Positions 54,159-64,000 of a stretch of 64,000 nucleotides of DNA are shown piece after piece (the first letter of the stretch is position 1; every line of letters starts with the position of its first letter). The DNA comes from Pseudidiomarina salinarum (GTDB lineage: Bacteria; Pseudomonadota; Gammaproteobacteria; Enterobacterales; Alteromonadaceae). Both the position numbers and the translations under genes were made by a program. Below the pieces are notes generated by a model that made no database searches, was not told where the DNA came from, and was given only the letters and a program-made list of their open reading frames with translations. Location of the stretch: assembly GCF_000753715.1 (NCBI RefSeq), contig NZ_JPER01000001.1, positions 1,054,001 through 1,118,000 on the forward strand. Reading direction: 5' to 3'.

Positions 54159-57100
54159 ATGGCTTCTTTTCGCCCCCTCTGGCTGGTCTGCAGTCTGTGC
54201 CTGGTTTCGGCAGCTGCAACTGCCGAAGATACCCGTTTACTGCGACAACCCGATATTTCTGCTGATCACCTGACCTTCGTCTACGGTGGGGATATCTGGA
54301 TTGCTGACCGCGATGGCAAAAATCCGCGTCAGCTCACCAGCCACCCGGCCAGTGAATTCGCGCCGTCCTTTTCACCCGATGGCAACTGGGTCGCTTTTTC
54401 GGCGACCTATGACAACAATACCGATGTTTATGTGGTGCCTGTTGAAGGTGGTCAGCCAGCGCGGCTTACCTGGCATCCCAATGCCGATACGGTTAACGGC
54501 TGGAGCCCGGATGGCACCAAAGTACTGTTTGCCTCAAACCGCGAGATCCGTAACAGCCGCAGTAACCAGCTTTATCAGATCCCTGTCAGTGGCGGCTATC
54601 CGGAAAAACTGATGGAAGCCGTGGCCTACGAGGGCCAGCTCTCTGACGATGGCAAAAAGCTCGCCTACCGCCCCAACAATATGGCTTACAGCGGCGCCAG
54701 TGGCTGGCGTCTGCATCGCGGTGGCAGCACCCCACCGGTCTGGATTTTGGATCTTGAGCAACAACAGCTGGAGAAAATACCCCACCCGAACGCCAATGAT
54801 TTCAATCCGTTCTGGCTGGGCGACAGCGTGTATTTTTTGTCGGATCGTGACGATGTTGCTGTTAACTTATTCCGCTACCACAACCAGCAGGTCGAACAGC
54901 TCACCAAACATAGTGACTGGGATCTACGCAGTGCCAACGGCCACGACGATACCATCGTCTATGAGTCTGGCGGCTATCTGTACCAGCTGGAAGCCGCTAC
55001 CGGCCAGGCCAGCAAGCTGAACCTGAGCCTGACTACCCAGTCAGAGCAGCGCCGGCCGCAATGGAAAGACGCCAGTAAAACCCTGACTTCAGCGGAACTC
55101 TCAACCACCGGGCAACGGGTTATTGTCAGCGCCCGCGGCGATGTGTTCACCGTGCCGGTAAAAGATGGTTCTACCCGTAACCTGACCCGCAGCTCGGGTG
55201 TGCGGGAATTTGACGGGCTCTGGAGCCACGATGGCAGCCAGGTGGCCTACATCAGCGACCAGGGCAATAAGCACCAGTTGGTACTGGCGCCACAGGATGG
55301 TCTCAGCGATCCGCAAATATTCCCGCTTGGCGATACCGGCTATTTCAATTTACTGGGCTGGTCGCCTGACGATAACCGCCTGGTTTACCAGGATAATCAC
55401 CTGAATATCTATGTGTTTGACCTGGCTAAAAAGTCCAGCCGCAAACTGGACACCACACTACGCCGTTCAGAGTTTAATGTGGCCTTCTCGCCTGACAGCC
55501 GTTATCTGGCCTATACCTGGGTCGGCAGCAATTATTTCAGCCAGATCAAACTGCATGATTTCAGCAACGGACAAACCTACACCGTCACCGATGGCATGGG
55601 TTATGCCGATCATCCGGTATTCAGCCAGGATTACCTTTATTTCACCGCCTCGGTGAATACCGGACCGTCGCAGGTAGGTCTTGATTTATCGACCCGCGAG
55701 CGGCCGGTCCGTAAGGGCATCTACGCCATGGTGCTGGCCGCCGACGGTCAGTCCCCGATGCTGCCCAAGAGCGGCGATGAAGAAGTCAAAGCTGAAGACG
55801 ATAAAGCGTCTGACGCCGATAAACCGGCTAAGCCAGCGGTTAAGGTTAAGGTTGATTTCCGGGGCTTAAGCCAACGTGTGGTGGGTCTGCCGATTCCCGA
55901 GCGTAACTATGACAGTCTGGCCGTCGCAGAGGATGGCGCGCTGTTTTACCTTGAGCGCCCCCAACCAGGCGTCAGCACTGAATTGCCAGGCACCAATACC
56001 CAGAACGCCTCCACCTTACATCGCTTTGACTTTACCGAGCGCAAAAGCGCGGTAGTGGAAGAGGATCTGGCAGGCTTTACCATCAGCCCGGATGGCAAAA
56101 AGATCCTGCTGTTCGCAACGCCAAATCAGATCCGTATTGGCGATGCCAAAGCCAAAACCGAGGCCAAGCCACTGGATTTAAGTCAGGTGCGCAGCTTTAT
56201 CGATCCCATCGCCGAATGGCAGCAGATCTTTGATGACGCCTGGCGCATGCAGAAAGAGTATTTCTATGACCCCGATATGCATGGCATCGACTGGGCCGCT
56301 ATCTACGATAAGTACCTGCCGATGCTGAAACACGTGCAGCGCCGCGAAGATCTCAACGATGTGATGGTCGAGATGATCGCTGAACTGCAGGTAGGCCATA
56401 ACCGCATTGGCGGCGGCGATATCTACCGCGACAGCGGCACCAATATGGGTCTGCTGGGCGCTGACTTCGTAATTACTGACAACCGTTATCAGCTTAAGAA
56501 AGTCTATACCGGTGACGTCTGGAGTCCGTACCTGGAAGCGCCACTGGCGGTCCCTGGTTCAGCGGCCAGGGCCGGTGACTTTATTATGGCTATCAATGGC
56601 GTGCAGTTAACGGCCCGGCAGAACATCTACACCCTGCTGGATAATACCGTGGGCAAACAGGTGGTACTGACTCTGGCCGATGATGCTAAAGGTACCAACA
56701 GCCGCGATATCCAGGTGAAACCCGTCGCTAACGACAGTACCCTGCGGTTATGGGACTGGGTGGAAGCAAACCGCCGCTATGTGAATGAGCAGACCGACGG
56801 CCGGGTGGCTTATGTATACCTCCCCAATACCGCAGACGGTGGTTTCTACTTCTTTAACCGGATGTTCTTCGCCCAGGTTGATAAACCGGCGCTGATTATT
56901 GATGAGCGTAAGAACGGCGGCGGCCAGGCGGCTAATTACATTACCGAGATCCTGGCCCGGCCTTTCCTGGCTGGCTGGAAAGATCGCGATGGCTTAACCT
57001 TCTCGACCCCGGGTGGTGTGATTACCGGTCCGAAAACCATGCTGATTGATCAGGATGCCGGTTCAGGTGGTGATTTCCTGCCATGGGCCTTCAAGCGCCT

Positions 57101-57410
57101 GGGGCTGGGCAAACTCATAGGTACCCGTACCTGGGGTGGCCTGATCGGCATTTCGGCTAACCCGCCGATGATTGATGGTGGCTCCCACGTGGTGCCCTTC
57201 TTCCGCTTCTATACGCCGGACGGCGAATGGCGGGTAGAAAATGAAGGCGTGGCGCCGGATATTGAAGTCATTCTGGACCCGATTGCGGTGAACAAGGGCC
57301 GTGACCCGCAGCTTGAGCGGGCGGTTGAGGAAACTCTGCGCGAGCTTAAGCAGAACCCGCCAAAAGATTACAGTGAAGCACCGCCAATGCCCGAAAAACT
57401 CGGGCTCTAG
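54159..57410 (+). CDS. Tricorn-like S41 family protease, exported
   Basis: The 1083-residue protein has a signal peptide (cleavage near ATA-ED), a long WD40/PD40-type beta-propeller region (about residues 25-520), a charged Asp/Lys/Pro-rich linker, a helical S41 entry domain (about 680-760; LQVGHNRIGGGD), a PDZ domain (about 775-850) and the S41 catalytic core with DQDAGSGGDFLPWAF (nucleophile Ser) and VENEGVAP. Archaeal tricorn is cytosolic; here a signal peptide points to the periplasm, probably for peptide degradation. AAGGAAACAG precedes the ATG. Confidence 0.9.
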   Translation: MASFRPLWLVCSLCLVSAAATAEDTRLLRQPDISADHLTFVYGGDIWIADRDGKNPRQLTSHPASEFAPSFSPDGNWVAFSATYDNNTDVYVVPVEGGQPARLTWHPNADTVNGWSPDGTKVLFASNREIRNSRSNQLYQIPVSGGYPEKLMEAVAYEGQLSDDGKKLAYRPNNMAYSGASGWRLHRGGSTPPVWILDLEQQQLEKIPHPNANDFNPFWLGDSVYFLSDRDDVAVNLFRYHNQQVEQLTKHSDWDLRSANGHDDTIVYESGGYLYQLEAATGQASKLNLSLTTQSEQRRPQWKDASKTLTSAELSTTGQRVIVSARGDVFTVPVKDGSTRNLTRSSGVREFDGLWSHDGSQVAYISDQGNKHQLVLAPQDGLSDPQIFPLGDTGYFNLLGWSPDDNRLVYQDNHLNIYVFDLAKKSSRKLDTTLRRSEFNVAFSPDSRYLAYTWVGSNYFSQIKLHDFSNGQTYTVTDGMGYADHPVFSQDYLYFTASVNTGPSQVGLDLSTRERPVRKGIYAMVLAADGQSPMLPKSGDEEVKAEDDKASDADKPAKPAVKVKVDFRGLSQRVVGLPIPERNYDSLAVAEDGALFYLERPQPGVSTELPGTNTQNASTLHRFDFTERKSAVVEEDLAGFTISPDGKKILLFATPNQIRIGDAKAKTEAKPLDLSQVRSFIDPIAEWQQIFDDAWRMQKEYFYDPDMHGIDWAAIYDKYLPMLKHVQRREDLNDVMVEMIAELQVGHNRIGGGDIYRDSGTNMGLLGADFVITDNRYQLKKVYTGDVWSPYLEAPLAVPGSAARAGDFIMAINGVQLTARQNIYTLLDNTVGKQVVLTLADDAKGTNSRDIQVKPVANDSTLRLWDWVEANRRYVNEQTDGRVAYVYLPNTADGGFYFFNRMFFAQVDKPALIIDERKNGGGQAANYITEILARPFLAGWKDRDGLTFSTPGGVITGPKTMLIDQDAGSGGDFLPWAFKRLGLGKLIGTRTWGGLIGISANPPMIDGGSHVVPFFRFYTPDGEWRVENEGVAPDIEVILDPIAVNKGRDPQLERAVEETLRELKQNPPKDYSEAPPMPEKLGL

Positions 57411-57427
57411 GCGGTCATCTGAGCAAT

Positions 57428-57462
57428 AAAAAAAGGCCGGTCAGGTAATCTGACCGGCCTTT
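57428..57462 (-). terminator. Bidirectional terminator, strong for acnA
   Basis: Stem AAAGGCCGGTCAG / CTGACCGGCCTTT, loop GTAAT. On minus it runs into seven T, serving acnA; on plus the T-run is broken, giving weaker termination for the protease gene. Confidence 0.88.
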
Positions 57463-57483
57463 CTATTTAAGCACTGACAGTGA

Positions 57484-60159
57484 TTATTCGATCATCTGCC
57501 GTAACACGTAGTGCAGGATACCGCCGCTGCGGTAGTACTGCATTTCAGTGTTGGTATCGATGCGGCAGTACACTTTAAACTCTTCTTCAGAGCCGTCCTC
57601 GCGTACCGCTTTCACAGTCAGTTCCTGACCTGGCTTGAGGTTATCATCAATGCCCAGGATGCTGACGGTTTCGGTGCCATCAAGGCCATGTGCCTGCGGC
57701 CCCTGCCCGCTTTCAAACTGCAAGGGTAATACACCCATACCAATCAGGTTGGAACGGTGAATCCGCTCAAAGGTTTCAGCAATAACGGCTTTCACGCCCA
57801 GCAGGTTGGTGCCTTTGGCAGCCCAGTCACGGCTGGAGCCGGTACCATATTCCTTACCGGCAAACACCACCAGCGGCGTGCCCTCTTCCTGATACTTCAT
57901 AGCTGCATCATAAATGGACATTTGCTCGCCACTTGGCACGTGGCAGGTATAACCGCCTTCGACATCGTCCAGCATCTGGTTCTTGATGCGGATGTTGGCG
58001 AAGGTACCGCGCATCATCACTTCGTGGTTACCACGGCGGGAACCGTACGAGTTGAAGTCTTTCGGTTCGACCCCTTTCTCCTGCAGGTATTTACCCGCTG
58101 GTGAGGATGGCTTAATGGCGCCTGCTGGCGAAATATGGTCCGTCGTAATCGAATCGGCGAAGATAGCCAGTACCCGGGCATCGTTGACGTTCTTCATGGC
58201 CGGCACTTCTTCAGCAATTCTGTCGAAGTAAGGCGGTTTTTTCACATAAGTAGAGTCGCTCCAGGCATAGGTATTACCCTCTGCCACCGGAATAGACTTC
58301 CACTCGTCATCGCCCTCAAATACTTCGGCATATTCTTTGCGGAACATCTCGCCATTCACATGACTAACCGCATCAGCAATCTCTTTATTACTTGGCCAGA
58401 TGTCTTTCAGGTAAACCGGGTTGCCATCCTGATCGTTACCCAGTGGATCCTGAGTCAAATCAATACGGGTAGTACCGGCCAGAGCGTAAGCGACCACCAG
58501 CGGCGGTGACGCCAGCCAGTTGGCCTTCACATCAGAGTGAATACGGCCTTCAAAGTTACGGTTACCGGAAAGCACCGACGAAACAATCAGGTCGTTATCA
58601 ATAATTGCCTTGCTGATTTCTTCATCAAGCGGGCCTGAGTTACCGATACAGGTCGTACAGCCGTAGCCGACCAGATTAAAGCCCAGCTCATTCAGATAAG
58701 GTGTGAAACCGGCCTTCTTGAGGTAGTCGGTAACAACGCGTGAGCCCGGTGCCAGTGAGGCTTTTACCCAAGGCTGACGTTGCAGACCTTTCTTGATCGC
58801 TTTCTGCGCCACCAGGCCGGCCGCCATCAATACACTCGGATTCGAGGTATTGGTACAGGACGTAATGGCGGCAATAACCACATCACCATGTTTAAGTTTA
58901 AAGTCGCGGCCTTTGACCTCAACTTCTTTGTCTTTCTGGTCGCCCTGACCGCTGGTTTCCAGCATCAGGTCAAAGTTGCTGCCCAATTGTGGCATGGCAA
59001 CCAGATCCTGCGGCCGTTTCGGACCAGCAAGTGAGGCCGTAACATTATTCAGATCAAGTTCCAGCGAGTCAGTGAATACCGGCTCTTTGCCCGTTTCACG
59101 CCAGAGGCCCTGAGCCTTGTAATACGCCTCAACCAGATCAATGGTTTCCTGATCGCGGCCGGTTAGTTCCAGATAACGCAGAGTTTCTTTATCAACCGGG
59201 AAGAAGCCACAGGTCGCGCCATATTCAGGCGCCATATTACCGATAGTCGCCCGGTCAGCCAGTGGCAGGTGATCCAGCCCCGGCCCATAGAACTCAACAA
59301 ACTTGCCGACCACACCATGCTTACGCAGCATCTGGGTAACATGTAAAACAAGGTCAGTCGCGGTGACGCCTTCATGCAGCTTACCTGTCATGCGGAAGCC
59401 GATGACTTCTGGTATCAGCATGGAAACCGGCTGGCCCAGCATGGCCGCTTCGGCTTCGATACCGCCAACGCCCCAGCCGAGCACGCCCAGGCCGTTCACC
59501 ATAGTGGTGTGCGAATCAAGGCCAACACAGGTGTCTGGCATGACCCAGGTCTTATCGCCCTGCTCTTTAGGCCAGGCCACTTTAGCCAGATACTCCAGGT
59601 TTACCTGGTGACAAATACCGGTACCCGGCGGCACCACACGGAAGTTTTCAAAGGCCTTCTGGCCCCAGCGCAGGAACTGGTAGCGCTCGAAGTTACGCTC
59701 CATTTCAATGCGTACGTTTTCTTCAAAAGCTTCCGGAGAGGAGGATTTATCTACGGTAACCGAGTGGTCAATGACCAGATCCACTGCTGACAGCGGATTA
59801 ATCTGATTTGGGTTTTTGCCGGCAGTTTCCATGGCATCACGCATGGCCGCGAGATCAACAATGGCCGGCACGCCGGTGAAATCCTGCATCAGTACCCGCG
59901 CCGGGCGATACTGGATTTCACGGTCTGATTTACGGTCGGCCAGCCATAATGCGACTGCCTCAATATCTTTTTTGGTGACGGTGTTGCCGTCTTCATTACG
60001 CAGTAAGTTCTCCAGGAGAACTTTCATCGATGCCGGCAGCCGGTCAATGTCGCCAATGTTCTTTAGTTTTTCGGCTGCTTTGGGCAAGCTGTGATAATGG
60101 TAGGTTTTGCCGTTAACCTCTAACGTACTTAAGGTATTAAAGCTGTCGTTACTCGACAT
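57484..60159 (-). CDS. acnA: Aconitate hydratase A
   Basis: The 891-residue TCA-cycle enzyme isomerises citrate and isocitrate. It aligns end to end with E. coli Acn[35 protein letters not shown], and the 4Fe-4S cysteines in [11 protein letters not shown] and [13 protein letters not shown], with the C-terminal swivel domain [26 protein letters not shown] precedes the ATG. It is not linked to the gltA-sdh-suc block but serves the same cycle. Confidence 0.98.
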   Translation of the reverse strand: MSSNDSFNTLSTLEVNGKTYHYHSLPKAAEKLKNIGDIDRLPASMKVLLENLLRNEDGNTVTKKDIEAVALWLADRKSDREIQYRPARVLMQDFTGVPAIVDLAAMRDAMETAGKNPNQINPLSAVDLVIDHSVTVDKSSSPEAFEENVRIEMERNFERYQFLRWGQKAFENFRVVPPGTGICHQVNLEYLAKVAWPKEQGDKTWVMPDTCVGLDSHTTMVNGLGVLGWGVGGIEAEAAMLGQPVSMLIPEVIGFRMTGKLHEGVTATDLVLHVTQMLRKHGVVGKFVEFYGPGLDHLPLADRATIGNMAPEYGATCGFFPVDKETLRYLELTGRDQETIDLVEAYYKAQGLWRETGKEPVFTDSLELDLNNVTASLAGPKRPQDLVAMPQLGSNFDLMLETSGQGDQKDKEVEVKGRDFKLKHGDVVIAAITSCTNTSNPSVLMAAGLVAQKAIKKGLQRQPWVKASLAPGSRVVTDYLKKAGFTPYLNELGFNLVGYGCTTCIGNSGPLDEEISKAIIDNDLIVSSVLSGNRNFEGRIHSDVKANWLASPPLVVAYALAGTTRIDLTQDPLGNDQDGNPVYLKDIWPSNKEIADAVSHVNGEMFRKEYAEVFEGDDEWKSIPVAEGNTYAWSDSTYVKKPPYFDRIAEEVPAMKNVNDARVLAIFADSITTDHISPAGAIKPSSPAGKYLQEKGVEPKDFNSYGSRRGNHEVMMRGTFANIRIKNQMLDDVEGGYTCHVPSGEQMSIYDAAMKYQEEGTPLVVFAGKEYGTGSSRDWAAKGTNLLGVKAVIAETFERIHRSNLIGMGVLPLQFESGQGPQAHGLDGTETVSILGIDDNLKPGQELTVKAVREDGSEEEFKVYCRIDTNTEMQYYRSGGILHYVLRQMIE

Positions 60160-60296
60160 ATTTCGCTCCTCCTCGATGAAAGCTGTAGTTCAATAAGGGT
60201 AGTCGCAATTTCGCGTTCCAGCCATATTTTGCAGTTATATTCACTATGGGAGTAAGCGCACTAAAGATCAACCGGAGAAGCCGCCGAATACGTCAA

Positions 60297-61001
60297 TTAT
60301 TCCGTTGATTTTAAAGTAAGTTCAATAACATAGATGTTGGTGTACCACTGCCCTTGGTGTTTAAACAGGCGAATCGCGCCAGCCTCGGCCAGCTCCAGAT
60401 AGAAGCCAAGATGGTCGGTAACGAATGATTTTGCCGGTAAATCGCCGATCGCAACCAGCCGCACATTGAAATCCTGCATGGCCACTCTGAGCGAGTGATG
60501 GTAATCGCTGAGGGTATGCAGCGGCAGATACATGCGCGATGTCTCATGCATATGGGCGGGCGCCTGTTCCAGCAGTTGCAGCAGCAGATCATTGCCACGC
60601 AGACCACCATCAATCTCGCTGATCCGTTCGCCCAGTAGTACCGCAGAATCAGGCATCACGATCTCCTGCGGCAAATTCGCCAGGATCACATCGTAAGTCG
60701 CCTCACTACCGGCGAAAAAGCCGCCGGTTGCCGTGTCCACCTGTACGCCATTGCGTAAGGCGTTGGCGGCGGTCAGTTCGGCCGCGTCTGCCGAAATATC
60801 AGTGGCCAGTACGCTGGCCCCCTGCCGCGCCGCATAGACCGCGAAGATGCCACTGCCACAACCAATGTCGATAACCCGCTCGCCCGCTGCAATAGGGATC
60901 TGGTTGGCGTAGTACAAGCCATGGGCGCTGGGCGCGAACACGCGCTCATCCAGCGCCAGTTCAATTGTCTGTTGCTGAATCTGGTAGGTCTGAGTCTGCA
61001 T
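60297..61001 (-). CDS. Class I SAM-dependent methyltransferase
   Basis: The 234-residue cytosolic protein has a Rossmann methyltransferase core: motif I VIDIGCGSGIFAVYAA (about residues 43-58), the acidic motif II in VLATDIS, and motif IV ILANLPQE where N6-adenine/Gln methyltransferases have NPPY and PrmA-type enzymes NIL. The N-terminus PSAHGLYYANQI is family-like. It could modify a protein or RNA; the substrate is not readable. No strong Shine-Dalgarno. Confidence 0.75.
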   Translation of the reverse strand: MQTQTYQIQQQTIELALDERVFAPSAHGLYYANQIPIAAGERVIDIGCGSGIFAVYAARQGASVLATDISADAAELTAANALRNGVQVDTATGGFFAGSEATYDVILANLPQEIVMPDSAVLLGERISEIDGGLRGNDLLLQLLEQAPAHMHETSRMYLPLHTLSDYHHSLRVAMQDFNVRLVAIGDLPAKSFVTDHLGFYLELAEAGAIRLFKHQGQWYTNIYVIELTLKSTE

Positions 61002-61110
61002 TGCTAAAGGTAATCCTTAACGTGGTAAAGTCGCGCTAGTGTAACCGCCCTGATACCGGCGCTTTAGATGAAATCATTATGCCTTATAGTAAATATTGCT
61101 GAGCTTCGCT

Positions 61111-61138
61111 TTGTTCCGTGCTATCAGGCACCTATAAT
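61111..61138 (+). promoter_or_regulatory. Putative tesB promoter
   Basis: TTGTTC, 16-bp spacer, perfect -10 TATAAT (61133-61138), ending 45 bp before the tesB ATG. Confidence 0.5.
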
Positions 61139-61183
61139 GAAGCCACTTTAACTGGTGATCTTCGCGATTAAGGGATGAACTGA

Positions 61184-62059
61184 ATGAGTCAGGTACTCAA
61201 CGATTTACTGGATTTACTGAAACTGGAAAGCATTGAAACCGGCATTTACCGCGGCCAGAGCCAGGATTTAGGCTTCGGCGCCGTATTTGGTGGCCAGGTG
61301 ATTGGTCAGGCCTTATCAGCCGCCAAAGATAGCTTGCCCGGCGATCGTAAAGTCCATTCGTTACACAGTTATTTTCTGCGCCCCGGCGATGCCTATAAAC
61401 CCATTGTTTACGATGTGCAGACCATCCGCGATGGCAAAAGCTTTTCAACGCGCCGGGTACAGGCCATTCAGAACGGCAAGCCGATTTTCTATATGACCGC
61501 CTCGTTCCAGATCGACGAGCCCGGCTTTGAACATCAGGACACAATGCCCGAAGTACCGGGTCCCGAGGGTCTGGTGTCGGATCTGGATATCTACCGCGAG
61601 CACGCCGAACTTATCCCGGAAAAAATCCGCAATAAGTTTATTTCGGAAAAGCCCATCGAGATGCGCTTTGTGACCGCCAATAATCCGTTTAAGCCGGTGG
61701 TTGATAAACCGCAGCGCTATGTGTGGTTCCGCGCCAACGGCCCGATGCCGGATGACCCAAGAATCCACAAGTATTTGCTGGCTTATGCGTCAGATTTTAA
61801 TTTTCTGCCGACCGCCCTGCAGCCCCACGGCGCCAGCTTCGCGCAGCCGGATATCCAGATAGCCACCATTGATCATGCCATGTGGTTTCATAAAGAGTTC
61901 CGCATGGACGACTGGCTGTTGTACGCCATTGACAGCCCGGTTGCCAGTGGCGCCCGCGGCCTGGTTCGTGGCCAGTTCTTTACCCGCGAAGGCGTCCTGG
62001 TGGCATCAACCATGCAGGAAGGCGTCATCCGCAAGCACAAGACGCCGCGGAAGCGGTAA
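61184..62059 (+). CDS. tesB: Acyl-CoA thioesterase II
   Basis: The 291-residue double-hotdog enzyme hydrolyses medium- and long-chain acyl-CoA. The N-terminal hotdog has [15 protein letters not shown], and the C-terminal hotdog [29 protein letters not shown] and the end STMQEGVIR, holding the Asp, Ser/Thr and Gln catalytic residues known from E. coli TesB. AAGGGATG precedes the ATG. Confidence 0.96.
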   Translation: MSQVLNDLLDLLKLESIETGIYRGQSQDLGFGAVFGGQVIGQALSAAKDSLPGDRKVHSLHSYFLRPGDAYKPIVYDVQTIRDGKSFSTRRVQAIQNGKPIFYMTASFQIDEPGFEHQDTMPEVPGPEGLVSDLDIYREHAELIPEKIRNKFISEKPIEMRFVTANNPFKPVVDKPQRYVWFRANGPMPDDPRIHKYLLAYASDFNFLPTALQPHGASFAQPDIQIATIDHAMWFHKEFRMDDWLLYAIDSPVASGARGLVRGQFFTREGVLVASTMQEGVIRKHKTPRKR

Positions 62060-62068
62060 CAAAGAGGA

Positions 62069-62094
62069 AGGTGCCAGCTGCTTAGCCGGCACCT
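62069..62094. terminator. Weak convergent hairpin between tesB and nupC
   Basis: Stem AGGTGCC / GGCACCT with an inner GCT/AGC pairing; it spans the nupC stop codon and has no T-run. Possible but unproven termination site. Confidence 0.35.
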
Positions 62095-63332
62095 AAAGTA
62101 AAGAAAAAGCCGGCAATCGCCGCACTCATCATATTGGCAAGGGTAGCTGCCAGCAGCGCCTTCAGGCCAAGCCGGGCGATATCATGACGGCGGCTGGGGG
62201 CCATACCACCTAACCCACCCAGCAGAATCGCAATAGACGAGAAGTTAGCGAAGCCACAAAGCACAAAGGTAATGATCACCTGGCTGTGGGCACTGAGCTG
62301 GTCTTTGTAATTGACGAAATCCAGGTAAGCGACAAACTCATTGATAACCAGTTTCTGGCCGATAAAGCTGCCGGCCAGCTGAGCTTCATCCCAGTTCACG
62401 CCAAGCACGTAGGCGACCGGCTGGAAGATATAACCAAAGAGTTCCTGCAACGACAGATCCGGATAACCAAACCAGCCACCGACCCAGCCGAAAATGCCGT
62501 TGATCAAGGCTATCAGGGCCACGAAAGCGATCAGCATGGCACCAACGTTAATCGCCAGTTGCACGCCGCTTGAGGCACCTGCTGCGGCGGCATCAATCAC
62601 GTTCACCGGACGATCATCAATCTGCACCGCACCGCCCTTCTGGGTGGAGGTGCCGTCAATAATGGCTTCCAGATCTTCGCGGGGCTTTTCGGTTTCGGGG
62701 ATAATCATTTTAGCCATCAGCAAGCCGGCGGGAGCCGCCATAAAGCTTGCGGCGATCAGGTATTTGAGCTCAACACCCACGCCTGCATAACCGGCCAGTA
62801 CCGAGCCTGACACCGAGGCCATACCGCCCACCATCACCGCGAACAGCTCGGAACGGGTCATGCTGGCAATAAAGGGGCGCACCATCATCGGCGCTTCAGT
62901 CTGACCAACAAACACGTTCGCCGCCGCTGACATCGATTCCGGGCGGCTGCTGCCAATGACCTTATGTAAGGTGCCGCCGAGGATCTTAATAATCCATTTC
63001 ATGATGCCCAGGTAATAGAGCACGGAAATCAATGACGAGAAAAACACAATAACGCTGAGCACCTGAATGGCAAAAACAAAGCCAAACTCCGGCGATGCCA
63101 GCCCGCCGAACATAAAGCTGATACCGGCGCTGGTAAACGAGATGATTTTAGCGACGCCCGCGGCTACCGCATAAAGGACATCCTGGCCGAACGGCACATA
63201 GAGAACAAAAGCACCTAAGCCAACCTGAATGGCAAATGCCCCGGCGACAGTGCGCCAGCGAATACTTTTACGGTTGGTAGAGCACAAATAAGCAACGAGC
63301 AGAATAATGGCAATGCCGAGAAAGCTATTCAT
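62082..63332 (-). CDS. Concentrative nucleoside transporter (NupC/CNT family)
   Basis: The 416-residue inner-membrane protein has the CNT fold. Signature stretches are [32 protein letters not shown] (in part) with [10 protein letters not shown], the central [20 protein letters not shown], and the late [22 protein letters not shown] proteins import nucleosides with H+ or Na+. It lies 24 bp downstream of the uridine kinase gene, so uptake and phosphorylation of uridine are co-expressed. Confidence 0.93.
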   Translation of the reverse strand: MNSFLGIAIILLVAYLCSTNRKSIRWRTVAGAFAIQVGLGAFVLYVPFGQDVLYAVAAGVAKIISFTSAGISFMFGGLASPEFGFVFAIQVLSVIVFFSSLISVLYYLGIMKWIIKILGGTLHKVIGSSRPESMSAAANVFVGQTEAPMMVRPFIASMTRSELFAVMVGGMASVSGSVLAGYAGVGVELKYLIAASFMAAPAGLLMAKMIIPETEKPREDLEAIIDGTSTQKGGAVQIDDRPVNVIDAAAAGASSGVQLAINVGAMLIAFVALIALINGIFGWVGGWFGYPDLSLQELFGYIFQPVAYVLGVNWDEAQLAGSFIGQKLVINEFVAYLDFVNYKDQLSAHSQVIITFVLCGFANFSSIAILLGGLGGMAPSRRHDIARLGLKALLAATLANMMSAAIAGFFFTLGAG

Positions 63333-63356
63333 AAAATCGGACCGTTTTTGTTGTAG

Positions 63357-63989
63357 TTATTCAGCCAGTAGCTGGCGAATTTTAGATTTAATCAGGTCAA
63401 TGGCAATTTCATTCTGGCCACCGCGGGTTACCACCAAATCAGCGAACTGCTTCGACGGCAGAATAAACTCAAAAAAAGCAGGACGTACGGTTTCTTCGTA
63501 TTGGTCAGCAACCGACTGAATGCTCCGGCCACGCTCTTCGACATCGCGCAGCACCCGGCGTAACAGACAAACATCCAGTGGCGTATCCATAAATACGGAG
63601 ATGTCGAACAACTTACGTAACTTAGGGTCGTTCAGCAACAAAATTCCCTCGACCATGATCACACGGCCAGGCTGAACCTTGATGGTTGAATCAGTGCGGG
63701 TATGGGTTTTGTAGCTGTATTGGGGCATGTCAACGGGCTGGCCATTGCGCAGTTGCTCCAGATGCTCAACCAGCAGCTCGTGTTCAAAGGCCGCCGGATG
63801 GTCATAGTTGGTCAGTTGCCGCTGCTCAAAGCTCAGATGGCTTTGATCACGGTAGTAAGCATCTTCGGCCAGAATAGCAATACCACGGCCACCAAGTTCT
63901 GCTACCAGTTCCTGATAAACCGTAGAGGCAAACAGGCTTTTACCTGATGCCGAAGCGCCCGCAATGGCTATAATCGTCGTTTTTTCCAC
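63357..63989 (-). CDS. udk: Uridine/cytidine kinase
   Basis: The 210-residue kinase has Walker A GASASGKSLFAS at the N-terminus, then DAYYRDQSHLSFEQR, NYDHPAAFEHELL and the lid-region VCLLRRVLRDVEERGRS, matching Udk of E. coli throughout. It phosphorylates uridine and cytidine in pyrimidine salvage. The called start is a GTG at 63989 without a clear Shine-Dalgarno; the frame stays open to the window edge, so the true start may lie a few codons further upstream. Confidence 0.95.
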   Translation of the reverse strand: MEKTTIIAIAGASASGKSLFASTVYQELVAELGGRGIAILAEDAYYRDQSHLSFEQRQLTNYDHPAAFEHELLVEHLEQLRNGQPVDMPQYSYKTHTRTDSTIKVQPGRVIMVEGILLLNDPKLRKLFDISVFMDTPLDVCLLRRVLRDVEERGRSIQSVADQYEETVRPAFFEFILPSKQFADLVVTRGGQNEIAIDLIKSKIRQLLAE

Positions 63990-64000
63990 GCTACAAATCT

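Noticed and set aside
1-64000. tRNA, rRNA, CRISPR, IS or phage attachment sites
   Set aside because: I looked for repeat-spacer patterns, transposase motifs and cloverleaf-like segments and saw none that I could support.

Overview
The window reads as chromosome from a gammaproteobacterium, probably a marine or saline member near the Alteromonadales/Idiomarinaceae. Evidence for this: citrate synthase divergent from sdhCDAB-sucABCD, the comEC-msbA-lpxK-ycaR-kdsB block, lolCDE next to mfd with CsiV behind it, a FolM-type pteridine reductase, a secreted tricorn-like protease and several Na+-coupled carriers. The order assignment is inference; the class is well supported. Gene density is very high and operons are tightly coupled, often by 1-4 nt overlaps. 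I see no rRNA, tRNA, IS element, prophage or CRISPR array.

Region by region. 1-8.1 kb is accessory: small membrane proteins, an HdeD-like protein, an SDR that carries both halohydrin-dehalogenase signatures, an excalibur protein, a tandem pair of secreted OB-like proteins, a STAS protein, a Ca2+/Na+ antiporter, CPBP + DUF488, and a membrane-anchored LuxR regulator behind a DMT exporter. 8.2-19.7 kb is the TCA block (sucDCBA, sdhBADC on minus, gltA on plus). 19.9-27.4 kb is an RND efflux adaptor with two different permeases. 27.4-33.4 kb is the Kdo/lipid A export block and comEC. 33.5-41.9 kb holds DUF2062, lolCDE, mfd and csiV. 42-45.6 kb holds an ExeM/NucH-like lipoprotein nuclease and an ECF sigma / putative anti-sigma / periplasmic PDZ operon. 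45.7-47.7 kb holds ibpA and a PhoA-type alkaline phosphatase, each with a readable dedicated control region (sigma-32 promoter plus ROSE-like RNA thermometer; Pho box). 47.7-52.8 kb is a five-gene minus-strand operon: FN3-like membrane protein, Na+/solute symporter, a 39-residue membrane peptide, a divergent carbamoyltransferase and an AsnB-type amidotransferase. 53-64 kb holds a short FolK-like protein + FolM, tricorn-like protease, aconitase A, a methyltransferase, TesB, and udk-nupC.

For a previously undescribed system, the strongest candidate is the 47.7-52.8 kb operon. Its carbamoyltransferase keeps the carbamoyl-phosphate residues but has lost those that hold the aspartate side chain, and it travels with an importer and a glutamine-dependent amidotransferase. 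Second is the halohydrin-dehalogenase-like SDR at 1.0-1.7 kb. Third is the ECF/anti-sigma/PDZ module. Also notable are a 2-oxoglutarate dehydrogenase E2 with two lipoyl domains joined by Lys/Glu/Asp-rich linkers, and a possible attenuator between sdhB and sucA.

Several starts were moved from the longest open frame to a codon with a Shine-Dalgarno sequence or family support; each case is explained in its entry.
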